Assembly: GCA_964544885.1 (NCBI GenBank)
Contig: CAZJDX010000060.1
Location: 1 to 5,845 of the forward strand
Reading direction: 5' to 3'
DNA length: 5,845 nucleotides
Origin: QQVM01 sp964544885
GTDB taxonomy: Bacteria > Bacteroidota > Bacteroidia > AKYH767-A > 2013-40CM-41-45
The position numbers and the translations under genes were made by a program. Below, piece after piece: positions 1 to 5,845 of this stretch. The notes beneath the pieces were generated by a model, which saw nothing but the letters and a program-made list of their open reading frames with translations, was not told the DNA's origin and did no database searches. Each line of letters starts with the position of its first letter. Within the stretch, counting starts at the first letter, position 1.

Positions 1-105
1 GTGAGTATCAGAAACAGAGTGAGTGAACAGAAAAAAAAGAGGAGCATACCCAATGAGAAAAGGTGAAATTTTAGTGTGAGTATCAGAAACAGAGCGAGTG
101 AACAG
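1..105. repeat. 30-bp direct repeat, two copies 75 bp apart
   Basis: Bases 1-30 and 76-105 are identical except for one base (t at 20, c at 95). Each begins GTGAGTATCAGAAACAGAG and ends GAGTGAACAG. The first copy starts at the window edge, so the true unit may be longer. The 45 bp between the copies holds an A-run and a tiny ATG reading frame that I do not regard as a gene. No open frame crosses the repeats. They could be the end of a larger intergenic repeat family or a recombination scar. Their function is unknown. Confidence 0.75.
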
Positions 106-141
106 TGTTTTACTGCTCACTCGCACTGTTCACTCGCACTG
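94..141. repeat. Inverted repeat (14-bp arms) with overlapping 13-bp tandem repeat
   Basis: GCGAGTGAACAGTG at 94-107 is the exact reverse complement of 124-137, giving a 14-bp perfect stem around a 16-base loop. The right arm overlaps a tandem pair, TCACTCGCACTG at 117-128 and again at 130-141, with a 13-bp period. The left arm overlaps the second copy of the 30-bp direct repeat. Neither strand has a U-tract after the stem, so a classical intrinsic terminator is unlikely. The low-complexity CACTG/TCACT wording suggests slippage or repeat expansion rather than a protein-binding site. Confidence 0.65.
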
Positions 142-145
142 ATAA

Positions 146-208
146 AGTACCCGGGACGAGAATCCCCGCCTGACTGACTGGCGTCAGCCAGGCGGGCAGG
201 GAACCCGC
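146..208 (-). pseudogene. Interrupted remnant of a tRNA-Leu 3' end
   Basis: Bases 146-164 match the 3' end of the intact tRNA-Leu at 217-235 in 17 of 19 positions. Bases 201-208 match its T-arm at 236-243 exactly. Joining the two pieces restores the T-arm reading GCGGGTTCGATTC on the minus strand, which continues into the acceptor strand CCCGGGT and discriminator A. The pieces are separated by a 36-bp palindromic insert at 165-200. The anticodon arm, D-arm and 5' acceptor strand are absent, so this is not a functional tRNA. It may be a duplicated tRNA 3' end left by an old integration at the tRNA (an att-like scar) or by unequal recombination. The matches are seen directly; the origin is inferred. 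Confidence 0.6.
165..200. repeat. GC-rich palindromic element inserted in the tRNA remnant
   Basis: CCCGCCTG at 165-172 pairs with CAGGCGGG at 189-196. After one A/C mismatch, CTGAC at 174-178 pairs with GTCAG at 183-187 around a TGGC loop. This gives a 13-bp stem, and four more bases (CAGG, 197-200) complete the 36-bp insert. It splits the TTC|GATTC sequence of a tRNA T-loop exactly. No run of T follows on either strand, so it is not a typical terminator. It resembles a short REP-like or non-autonomous palindromic element, but no family can be named from the sequence alone. Confidence 0.65.
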
Positions 209-218
209 TACCACGAAG

Positions 219-303
219 TACCCGGGGCGGGAATCGAACCCGCACGGTCGCAATGACCACAGGATTTTAAGTCCTGCGTGTCTACCAGTTCCACCACCCG
301 GGC
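219..303 (-). tRNA. tRNA-Leu (anticodon UAA)
   Basis: The minus strand folds into an 85-nt class II tRNA. The acceptor stem pairs GCCCGGG with CCCGGGT, including a G1-U72 wobble, and the discriminator is A73. The D-arm carries TGGTAGAC. The anticodon stem is CAGGA/TCCTG with loop CTTAAAA, giving anticodon TAA (plus-strand tta at 267-269). A long variable arm is closed by GGTC/GACC. The T-arm is GCGGG-TTCGATT-CCCGC. The long variable arm together with UAA identifies leucine and decodes UUA and UUG. CCA is not encoded, because CTT follows the discriminator. It lies downstream of tRNA-Gly on the same strand, but a terminator separates them and it has its own candidate promoter. Confidence 0.96.
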
Positions 304-359
304 GTAAACAGTCTGCTACCCAAACTCACACTCCGTCTGAGAAAACACTGTCCATCATT

Positions 360-388
360 CAAATTTGAAATCGAATTAAAATTCTCAA
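360..388 (-). promoter_or_regulatory. Candidate Bacteroidota promoter for tRNA-Leu
   Basis: Read on the minus strand, TTG (complement of 386-388) is followed after 18 bases by CAAATTTG (complement of 360-367). This matches the Bacteroidota -7 consensus TAnnTTTG except for the first base. The spacer equals that of the stronger promoter ahead of tRNA-Gly. It lies just past the tRNA-Gly terminator and about 57 bp before the tRNA-Leu 5' end, where an independent promoter would be expected. The -7 sequence is also the core of the perfect palindrome TTCAAATTTGAA (358-369), so a chance match in AT-rich DNA remains possible. Confidence 0.4.
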
Positions 389-395
389 TTCAAAC

Positions 396-421
396 AAAAA
401 ATCCCTCCGGAAGAGAGGGAC
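396..421 (-). terminator. Intrinsic terminator after tRNA-Gly
   Basis: On the minus strand TCCCTC (420-415) pairs with GAGGGA (407-402) around a seven-base loop, followed at once by six T residues (401-396). It begins only six bases past the tRNA-Gly 3' end, so it should end the tRNA-Gly transcript before tRNA-Leu. On the plus strand the hairpin is followed by CTTTTG, a much poorer tail, so the minus strand is favoured. Confidence 0.8.
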
Positions 422-426
422 TTTTG

Positions 427-499
<73 letters not shown>

Positions 500-531
500 T
501 TATTTACTTTATTCATTCATTCTTCAACCCC

Positions 532-550
532 GATCCCGCCATGCGGGATC
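532..550. repeat. Perfect short palindrome in the tRNA-Gly leader
   Basis: GATCCCGC (532-539) and GCGGGATC (543-550) are exact reverse complements around the three-base loop CAT. The sequence lies 33 bp before the tRNA-Gly 5' end, inside the predicted precursor transcript. Neither strand has a following T-run, so termination is unlikely. It may be a short genome-wide palindromic repeat or a structured part of the tRNA leader. Its function is unknown. Confidence 0.6.
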
Positions 551-569
551 ATGCTCTGGCAAAATCCTG

Positions 570-585
570 TCCCATATCTACGGGA
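570..585. repeat. Imperfect short palindrome in the tRNA-Gly leader
   Basis: TCCCATATCTACGGGA is a 16-bp near-palindrome. The arms TCCCATA and TACGGGA match apart from one position, which becomes a G-U pair in the minus-strand RNA. It lies 20 bp beyond the perfect GATCCCGC palindrome. The predicted leader RNA could therefore carry two adjacent GC-rich hairpins before tRNA-Gly. Confidence 0.4.
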
Positions 586-661
586 TGGGCTTATCCGCTT
601 ATACCATGCTGATCATGCTTCTCCTTCCCCACTACCCGACTCAGCCGGTTTTTGAAGGATG

Positions 662-690
662 CAAAGGTATAGAAATTTCAATTGTATCAA
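662..690 (-). promoter_or_regulatory. Bacteroidota-type promoter for the tRNA genes
   Basis: On the minus strand TTG (complement of 688-690, within GTTTTG) is followed after 18 bases by TACCTTTG (complement of 662-669). This is an exact match to the TAnnTTTG -7 element used by the primary sigma factor of Bacteroidota, with a TTG -33 element. Transcription would start near base 655 and run through tRNA-Gly, leaving a leader of about 155 bases. The promoter lies about 50 bp past the mutS stop codon, so the tRNAs need not depend on mutS transcription. Confidence 0.7.
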
Positions 691-736
691 AACAGTGAAT
701 TTATGGCCTGAATATTTAAGCCTATGAATCAGGCAC

Positions 737-3412
737 TTAGCTGCCTAAGATCTTTCTAATTTCATTGAGTTTATTCAAGGCTTCCAGTGGAGTGAGATGA
801 TCGATATCCGTTTTCAGAATCTGCTCACGAATCTGACTCAACACCGGATCATCCAATTGAAAAAAACTCAGCTGCATATCTCCCGGAACCTTCGCTGCCC
901 CACCCTGCACATTTCTCAGACTCTCGAGTTGTTTCAGAATTTCATCGGCCCGCAAAACCACTTTCGAAGGTATTCCCGCCATGCGGGCAACATGTATTCC
1001 AAAACTATGCTCCGAACCTCCGGGAACAAGCTTTCTTAAAAACAATACTTTATTTTCCAGTTCCCTGACCGATACATGAAAGTTGCGGATACGCAGGTGC
1101 TTCTCCGCCATCTCATTCAACTCATGATAATGTGTGGCAAAGAGCGTCTTTGGCCTTGAACTATGCCCGTGCAAATATTCAGTAATAGCCCATGCAATAC
1201 TGATACCATCATAGGTTGCCGTTCCCCTTCCAATCTCATCGAGAAGAATCAGGCTCCGGTCAGATAAGTTGTGAAGAATGCTTGCCGTTTCATTCATTTC
1301 AACCATGAAGGTTGATTCTCCGGAAGAGATATTGTCGGAAGCCCCGACCCGTGTAAAGATCTTATCCGTAATACCCAGGCTGGCGTAACTTGCCGGAACA
1401 TAACTGCCGCATTGAGCCAGTAATACGATCAGCGCTGTTTGTCTCAGCAAGGCTGATTTACCCGACATGTTCGGACCGGTGATCATCAATACCTGCTGTG
1501 AATCCGGATCCAGGTACACATCATTGGCCACGAATTTCTCTCCCGGAGGCAATTGCTTCTCAATCACCGGATGCCTTCCGTTCCTGATATCAATGATCCC
1601 TGAATCGTTCAGTTCAGGCCGAACGTAATTATTCCTGCCGGCTGCCTCGGCGAAGGAAAGCAGACAATCCAGTGTGGCTGTAAGGCTTGCATTCAGTTGT
1701 ACAGCCGGAATGTATTCCATCACCGACTTGATCAGCTCTTGAAACAAGCGCTCTTCCAGGGCAAGTATTTTCTCCTCGGCGCCAAGGATTTTTTCTTCAT
1801 ATTGCTTTAATTCCTCGGTGATATATCGCTCGGCATTGGTAAGCGTCTGTTTGCGTATCCACCCGGAAGGAACCTTTTCCTTATGCGTATTGGTTACTTC
1901 GATGTAATAGCCGAAAACATTATTGAAGCCTACTTTCAGGGAATTGATACCGGTACGTTCCGATTCTTCCTTTTGAATTCGTAATAGATACTCTTTGCCA
2001 TGTAAGGAAATGGCACGCAGTTCATCCAGTTCCTGTGAAACTCCGCTTCGGATAACACCTCCTTTGGCAAGGAGTACCGGTGGATCCTGACTAATCTCCC
2101 GGCTGATCCTTTCATTCATCGGCCTGCAAGGATTGATCTGATCCGCGATACTTTTTAAGACAGGTTCATTTGCTGTGAGGCAACTTTCCCGGATCATTTC
2201 AAGAAGATCAAGTGAACGTTTCAGCTGGAATAGTTCGCGCGGATTGATCTTGCCGAGGGCGACTTTAGAGATCAGCCTTTCAAGGTCTCCGACAGCTTTC
2301 AGATGCCCTGAAAGAATGGATGAGAATTCCGGAAATTGTAAAAAATACCCGACAACATCCTGTCTCTCCCGGATCTTCTGAAGGTCTTTCAAAGGCAGCA
2401 GAAGCCATCTCCTGAGCAGGCGTGAGCCCATAGGACTGTTGGTCTGGTCAATAATATCCAATAAGGTTACGGCCTTTTCATTGGCAGAAGAAACCAACTC
2501 CAGGTTTCGAACCGTGAAACGGTCGAGCCATACGAACTGACTTTCATCTATGCGTGAAATTCCGCAGATATGCTGCAGATGATCCTGCCTGGTATCAGAA
2601 ATATAATGCAGGGCGGCGCCCGCCGCAACACTGGCCGGCATTAATTCTTCGATGCCAAAACCTTTCAGTGAGTTGGTGCCGAAATGCCGGAGCAGGGTCT
2701 CTCTTGCATAATCACCCTGATAAATCCAGTCATCCAGCGCAAAGGAATGATAAGTATTCCCGAATTTTTCAAGGAACTTTTTCTTCCCGGCTTTTGGATA
2801 AAGGATCTCACTGGGGCTAAAACTCTGAATGAGTTTATCAAGGTAGGTTTCTGTACCCTGTGCTACAAAAAACTCGCCGGTGGAAATATCCGTGAAGGCG
2901 ATGCCGTATTCAGTATCGCCCGGATAGATGCTGGCCAGAAAGTTATTCTTTTTATGATCAAGAATCTTGTCGTTATGTGCCACTCCGGGAGAAACCAGTT
3001 CCGTGACGCCTCGCCTGACAATTGTTTTGGTAAGTTTCGGATCTTCCAGCTGATCACAGATGGCGACACGCAAACCCGCCCTGACCAGTTTGGGCAGGTA
3101 ATTATCCAGGGAGTGGTGAGGAAAACCCGCCAACTCCACATAGGCAGCGCTTCCGTTGGCACGCCTGGTAAGGACAATACCGAGTATGGATGCCGCCCTG
3201 ACCGCATCCTCCCCGAAAGTTTCATAAAAATCACCTACTCTGAATAACAACATCGCATCAGGATACTTTGCCTTGATGCTGTAATATTGTTTCATCAGCG
3301 GTGTTTCGACCGCTTTCTTTTGTGCTTCAGTTTTCTGCAAGGTTTGTGTTTTCCTGGTATTCCCTGATTGTATCACCGCTTTTTTATCCATCAAAAGATA
3401 AGGATATTTCAT
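737..3412 (-). CDS. mutS: DNA mismatch repair protein MutS
   Basis: MutS recognises base mismatches and small loops in newly copied DNA and, with ATP, recruits MutL. The 891-residue product has the whole MutS1 layout. The mismatch-binding motif GDFYETF is at 60-66, with the Phe-x-Glu pair F62/E64. Connector, lever and clamp regions follow. The ATPase has Walker A GPNMSGKS at 646-653, the GASDNISSGESTFMVEM region at 690-706, Walker B LILLDE at 721-726 and ATHYHEL at 759-765. QLSFF at 847-851 fits a beta-clamp binding motif. The C-terminal tail ends in a helix-rich PLEALNKLNEIRKIL segment. About 30 residues precede the conserved PLMKQY start region, so the N-terminus is longer than in E. coli MutS. 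Met8 (base 3391) is an equally plausible start, and neither start has a clear Shine-Dalgarno sequence. No mutL lies in the window. No residue appears to be missing. Confidence 0.97.
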   Translation of the reverse strand: MKYPYLLMDKKAVIQSGNTRKTQTLQKTEAQKKAVETPLMKQYYSIKAKYPDAMLLFRVGDFYETFGEDAVRAASILGIVLTRRANGSAAYVELAGFPHHSLDNYLPKLVRAGLRVAICDQLEDPKLTKTIVRRGVTELVSPGVAHNDKILDHKKNNFLASIYPGDTEYGIAFTDISTGEFFVAQGTETYLDKLIQSFSPSEILYPKAGKKKFLEKFGNTYHSFALDDWIYQGDYARETLLRHFGTNSLKGFGIEELMPASVAAGAALHYISDTRQDHLQHICGISRIDESQFVWLDRFTVRNLELVSSANEKAVTLLDIIDQTNSPMGSRLLRRWLLLPLKDLQKIRERQDVVGYFLQFPEFSSILSGHLKAVGDLERLISKVALGKINPRELFQLKRSLDLLEMIRESCLTANEPVLKSIADQINPCRPMNERISREISQDPPVLLAKGGVIRSGVSQELDELRAISLHGKEYLLRIQKEESERTGINSLKVGFNNVFGYYIEVTNTHKEKVPSGWIRKQTLTNAERYITEELKQYEEKILGAEEKILALEERLFQELIKSVMEYIPAVQLNASLTATLDCLLSFAEAAGRNNYVRPELNDSGIIDIRNGRHPVIEKQLPPGEKFVANDVYLDPDSQQVLMITGPNMSGKSALLRQTALIVLLAQCGSYVPASYASLGITDKIFTRVGASDNISSGESTFMVEMNETASILHNLSDRSLILLDEIGRGTATYDGISIAWAITEYLHGHSSRPKTLFATHYHELNEMAEKHLRIRNFHVSVRELENKVLFLRKLVPGGSEHSFGIHVARMAGIPSKVVLRADEILKQLESLRNVQGGAAKVPGDMQLSFFQLDDPVLSQIREQILKTDIDHLTPLEALNKLNEIRKILGS

Positions 3413-3576
3413 GGGGCTTCTAAATTATTCAAAATATTTCAGGAATTTCATAGCCATGGAAATCAGCCCATGAACTTTCCTTACTGATTCAGGATGAAGC
3501 CATAGCGGAATCCTGACAGTTGGGTTTTAACCGACCCTGCCCCAAATTCACTGAACAAGCACCGGAAAATCACCAG

Positions 3577-4125
3577 ATGCGAAAAATTAAAAACGAAGCA
3601 CTCAACAGGAAAACAAAGGAAGAATTTCAGCTTGCAGAGAAGCGTCCTTTCCTTTTCATACTGGACAATGTAAGAAGCCTGAATAATGTCGGTTCGGTTT
3701 TCCGGACGGCCGATGCTTTCTTATGCAGTGCCGTTTATTTGTGCGGCATTACAGCCAGACCGCCACATCGTGAAATACATAAAACCGCACTGGGCGCCGA
3801 AGACAATGTTGTATGGAAATACTTTGACCACAGCAGCTCGGCCATCAAAGAACTGAAATCGCAGGGATGGATCATCGTCGCAGTCGAGCAGGTGGAAGGT
3901 GGCATCCCACTCGACCGCTTCTGTCCGCAAAGCCAGGAGAGATATGCCTTTGTTTTCGGACATGAAATACAGGGTGTCAGCGATGAAGCCCTGGACCTTT
4001 GCGATATGGCCATTGAGATTCCACAGGAAGGGAACAAACATTCTCTGAATATTTCCGTCTGCGCAGGGATTGTTGCCTGGGACTTTGTGAGCCGCTTGTA
4101 CGGTGCAGGAAATTCAAGTCTCTGA
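3577..4125 (+). CDS. TrmH/SpoU-family RNA 2'-O-methyltransferase
   Basis: This predicted SPOUT (trefoil-knot) enzyme would transfer methyl from S-adenosylmethionine to a ribose 2'-OH in tRNA or rRNA in the cytoplasm. The 182-residue product carries all three family motifs. Motif 1 is DNVRSLNNVGSVFRTADAF at 30-48, with N37 and the likely catalytic R43. Motif 2 is FVFGHEIQGVS at 125-135, with E130. Motif 3 is IEIPQEGNKHSLNISVCAG at 146-164, with S156 and N158. There is no L30e-like extra domain as in RlmB, so it is a minimal catalytic unit, and the exact target nucleotide cannot be assigned. I chose ATG at 3577 because the family typically begins with an MRK...LNRK-like sequence. The frame stays open back to a TTG at 3520, but those 19 residues look non-conserved. 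It is divergent from mutS across 164 bp and convergent with the ompA-like gene. A weak GGA precedes the start. Confidence 0.92.
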   Translation: MRKIKNEALNRKTKEEFQLAEKRPFLFILDNVRSLNNVGSVFRTADAFLCSAVYLCGITARPPHREIHKTALGAEDNVVWKYFDHSSSAIKELKSQGWIIVAVEQVEGGIPLDRFCPQSQERYAFVFGHEIQGVSDEALDLCDMAIEIPQEGNKHSLNISVCAGIVAWDFVSRLYGAGNSSL

Positions 4126-4131
4126 ATAAAC

Positions 4132-4166
4132 AAAAAAGCACAAGGATGAATTTATCCCTGTGCTTT
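4132..4166 (-). terminator. Terminator shared by the converging methyltransferase and ompA-like genes
   Basis: Bases 4135-4147 pair with 4154-4166 to make a 13-bp stem around a six-base loop. In the minus-strand RNA every position pairs, one as G-U, and the 3' arm runs straight into TTTTTT (complement of 4137-4132). This makes it a good intrinsic terminator for the ompA-like gene, whose stop codon is 18 bases away. In the plus direction the same stem has one A-C mismatch and the tail TTTCGCTG, so it would work less well for the methyltransferase gene, which stops six bases before it. Confidence 0.8.
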
Positions 4167-4184
4167 CGCTGAAAAATTTTGGCC

Positions 4185-5681
4185 TTATTCCTTCACTTTA
4201 AAGTCAACCCTTCTGTTCATCGGGTGATCCTTGGTTATAGGATCGTTCTTTCCCAATGAAGTTATGTGGAGTCTTCCGGGATCAATGGAATACTTCCTGA
4301 TGAGATGATTCTTGACTGATTCCGCCCGGCGCTTACCAAGCTTAATATTGTAATCGGAACTTGCACGGGAATCGCAGTTACCCTGTATTTCAAACTGAAC
4401 ATCGGGATTGTTTCGCATCACCAGCGCAATGGAGGCCAGCGTCTCGTCATACTTTTTGCTGATCACGGCGCTGTTAAGATCAAAGAAGATGGAAGGCAGG
4501 TATCCGTTTGCCGCGAGAATCGATGCGGCGCCGCCTTTGGTTGTAGAGACCGGCGGAATGGTCACACCCTGATTCGTGACCAGACTTCCTTTCGCTGTAT
4601 TGGGCTCCAAATCCCGGCTGTCCGGAATGCCATCGTTGTCGCTGTCGATCTCCCTGCCGGAAGCATCCACCTGCGATCCCTTGGGTGAGAAAGGCTCGAC
4701 ATCTTTCCAGTCGGGAACACCATCGCCATCAGCATCAACCGCGGTACCATCGCCATATACCTTCACGCCTTCCGGAGTATCCGGTTCACGATCGAACATA
4801 TCGGCAACTCCATCCATATCCTTATCCCCACTGAGCAGATCGACCCTGTCCTTCATGTCATAGAGATCCGCATAAATGGTTTGCATCGGATTCACCCACT
4901 GTATTGGTTTATCCTTGGCTCCCAGGTGATAGGTAAGACCTAAATTGATATAGGTAAAATTATCATGCTCCGAAAGAAGGCGGTACCAGCCGTCCAGCTT
5001 GTCTGTATTGGTAAGCCTGAGTGAATATTCAAGATGCAGTGACAGTGGTTTAACGATTCTGTACTTAATTCCTGCGCCGATCGGATAAACCAATTCGCGT
5101 GTGTTAGAATAGTCTTCTAAATTAATCGAATTATTATTCACATAGTAATTATTATATACATTAGAACCATCCCTATAAACTTTTGGATTGAAATGCATAA
5201 TTCCGATACCAGCATATCCATACAAAGCAATATTTGGGTTACGCTTTAGAAAAGCAACGTTTCCCAATTGAAAATAAATGTTAATGTTTGCTGAATAATC
5301 AATAGACGTCTCAAAATTATATTTGTCATTACTACCGGTATTCTCCTCATCGCCCTTTAACTTTCCCCTCATGAATTGTCCCTGCAAAGCGAAGGAATGC
5401 GAAAGAAATTTGGTGACGCTTAATCCGTATCCGATTTGTGTGATGAGGTTGGGTGCGTTGAAGTCGGTAGTGGTCAGGTCGGTATTGGGTATCATCAGTC
5501 CGCCATGAATACCAATATCCCAGGTCCTGAACTTGTTAGCCTTAGGCATATTGCCGCTTTTAAGACTCACCTTTGCGCTCTGACTTGTTTCCGTAGAAGT
5601 CGTAACCTGATCCTGGGCAGACACTTCCGGAACACCGGCCAGAATCAAGGTGAAGAGTAATACGCTTACTAATATTCTCAT
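4185..5681 (-). CDS. OmpA-family outer membrane protein with TSP3 calcium repeats
   Basis: This predicted outer-membrane protein ties the membrane to peptidoglycan. Of its 498 residues, 1-22 form a signal peptide (MRILVSVLLFTLILAGVPEVSA, likely cut near SA/Q23). Residues about 52-255 look like an eight-stranded-type beta-barrel, with repeated aromatic/Gly strands such as WDIGIHGGLMIP and a YINLGLTYHLG closing strand. Three thrombospondin type-3 repeats, DxDxDG(V/I)xD, start at 286, 316 and 346, exactly 30 residues apart, and probably bind calcium. The OmpA C-terminal domain spans about 396-498. It contains FFDLNSA, NCDSRASSDYN (D437) and LGKRRAESV (R452), and D437 and R452 align with E. coli OmpA D271 and R286, which grip diaminopimelate. 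The barrel may be only structural or may bind an unknown ligand. Bases 5101-5340 are markedly AT-rich. No Shine-Dalgarno is visible before the ATG. Confidence 0.93.
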   Translation of the reverse strand: MRILVSVLLFTLILAGVPEVSAQDQVTTSTETSQSAKVSLKSGNMPKANKFRTWDIGIHGGLMIPNTDLTTTDFNAPNLITQIGYGLSVTKFLSHSFALQGQFMRGKLKGDEENTGSNDKYNFETSIDYSANINIYFQLGNVAFLKRNPNIALYGYAGIGIMHFNPKVYRDGSNVYNNYYVNNNSINLEDYSNTRELVYPIGAGIKYRIVKPLSLHLEYSLRLTNTDKLDGWYRLLSEHDNFTYINLGLTYHLGAKDKPIQWVNPMQTIYADLYDMKDRVDLLSGDKDMDGVADMFDREPDTPEGVKVYGDGTAVDADGDGVPDWKDVEPFSPKGSQVDASGREIDSDNDGIPDSRDLEPNTAKGSLVTNQGVTIPPVSTTKGGAASILAANGYLPSIFFDLNSAVISKKYDETLASIALVMRNNPDVQFEIQGNCDSRASSDYNIKLGKRRAESVKNHLIRKYSIDPGRLHITSLGKNDPITKDHPMNRRVDFKVKE

Positions 5682-5819
5682 AGTGCAGATCTTTTAATCC
5701 GTATGTAAAAAATTACAACAGATACCGGTTACCATAGAATTATCCGGCTTCTTCAACATACCCGGATTTAATGGAATACAATTTAATGCCAGATTTACGA
5801 TTTTCAAAGCGTTTAGTTG

Positions 5820-5827
5820 CAAAAATA
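5820..5827 (-). promoter_or_regulatory. Candidate -7 element for the ompA-like gene
   Basis: TATTTTTG on the minus strand fits the Bacteroidota -7 consensus TAnnTTTG and, like the tRNA promoter, is followed by CA. The matching -33 TTG would lie beyond the window's right edge and cannot be checked. If real, the transcript would have an untranslated leader of about 130 bases. A single eight-base match in AT-rich DNA is weak evidence. Confidence 0.3.
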
Positions 5828-5845
5828 TGGTTTTCATGGTTTCAG

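Noticed and set aside
53..79. Eight-codon ATG frame with a GAGGAG-like sequence upstream, between the 30-bp repeats
   Set aside because: It is too short to support, and purine-rich sequence followed by ATG is expected by chance here.
706..734. GCCTGA/TCAGGC hairpin just after the mutS stop codon as a mutS terminator
   Set aside because: Only six paired bases, a 17-base loop and no T-run after it on the minus strand.
974..987. 14-bp word TCCCGCCATGCGGG in mutS identical to the palindrome at 534-547
   Set aside because: Within mutS it encodes part of the conserved VARMAGIP segment, so protein constraint plus chance explains the match better than a repeat insertion.
2684..3247. 187-codon open frame on the plus strand inside mutS
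   Set aside because: It is antisense to a strongly conserved part of mutS, has no recognisable domain, and shows the low-complexity composition of a shadow frame.
3489..3516. 7-bp inverted repeat TCAGGAT/ATCCTGA between mutS and the methyltransferase gene
   Set aside because: Short arms with a 14-base loop and no promoter elements around them. It could be an operator, but nothing else supports it.
3520..3576. Longer methyltransferase start at TTG 3520
   Set aside because: The extra 19 residues do not look like the family N-terminus, while ATG 3577 gives the expected MRK start.

Overview
The window looks like ordinary chromosomal DNA from a member of the Bacteroidota. Three things support this. 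A -7/-33 promoter of the Bacteroidota type (TTG, 18 bp, TAnnTTTG) lies ahead of the tRNAs. The coding genes lack clear Shine-Dalgarno sequences. The OmpA-family protein has a layout common in that phylum: beta-barrel, thrombospondin type-3 calcium repeats, then a peptidoglycan-binding OmpA domain. The exact lineage cannot be read from the sequence.

Layout, left to right. Bases 1-145 hold no credible gene but are rich in short direct, inverted and tandem repeats. Bases 146-215 hold a broken second copy of a tRNA-Leu 3' end, split in its T-loop by a 36-bp GC-rich palindromic insert. Next come two minus-strand tRNA genes, Leu(UAA) at 219-303 and Gly(GCC) at 427-499. Each has a candidate promoter, and an intrinsic terminator lies between them. 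The leader ahead of tRNA-Gly (500-661) contains two further short palindromes and no gene that I can support.

The protein genes follow. Full-length mutS (DNA mismatch recognition) runs on the minus strand. A small TrmH/SpoU-family RNA 2'-O-methyltransferase gene is divergent on the plus strand, 164 bp away. An OmpA-family outer-membrane protein gene on the minus strand converges on it. A strong shared hairpin terminator separates the two converging genes.

The three protein genes do not form an evident pathway: one repairs DNA, one modifies RNA, and one links the outer membrane to the cell wall. I see no phage, transposase, toxin-antitoxin, CRISPR or defence genes, and no convincing new multi-gene system. 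The items most worth a second look are the palindrome-interrupted tRNA remnant, the repeat cluster at the left edge, and a sharply AT-rich patch inside the ompA-like gene that encodes predicted barrel and surface-loop residues.
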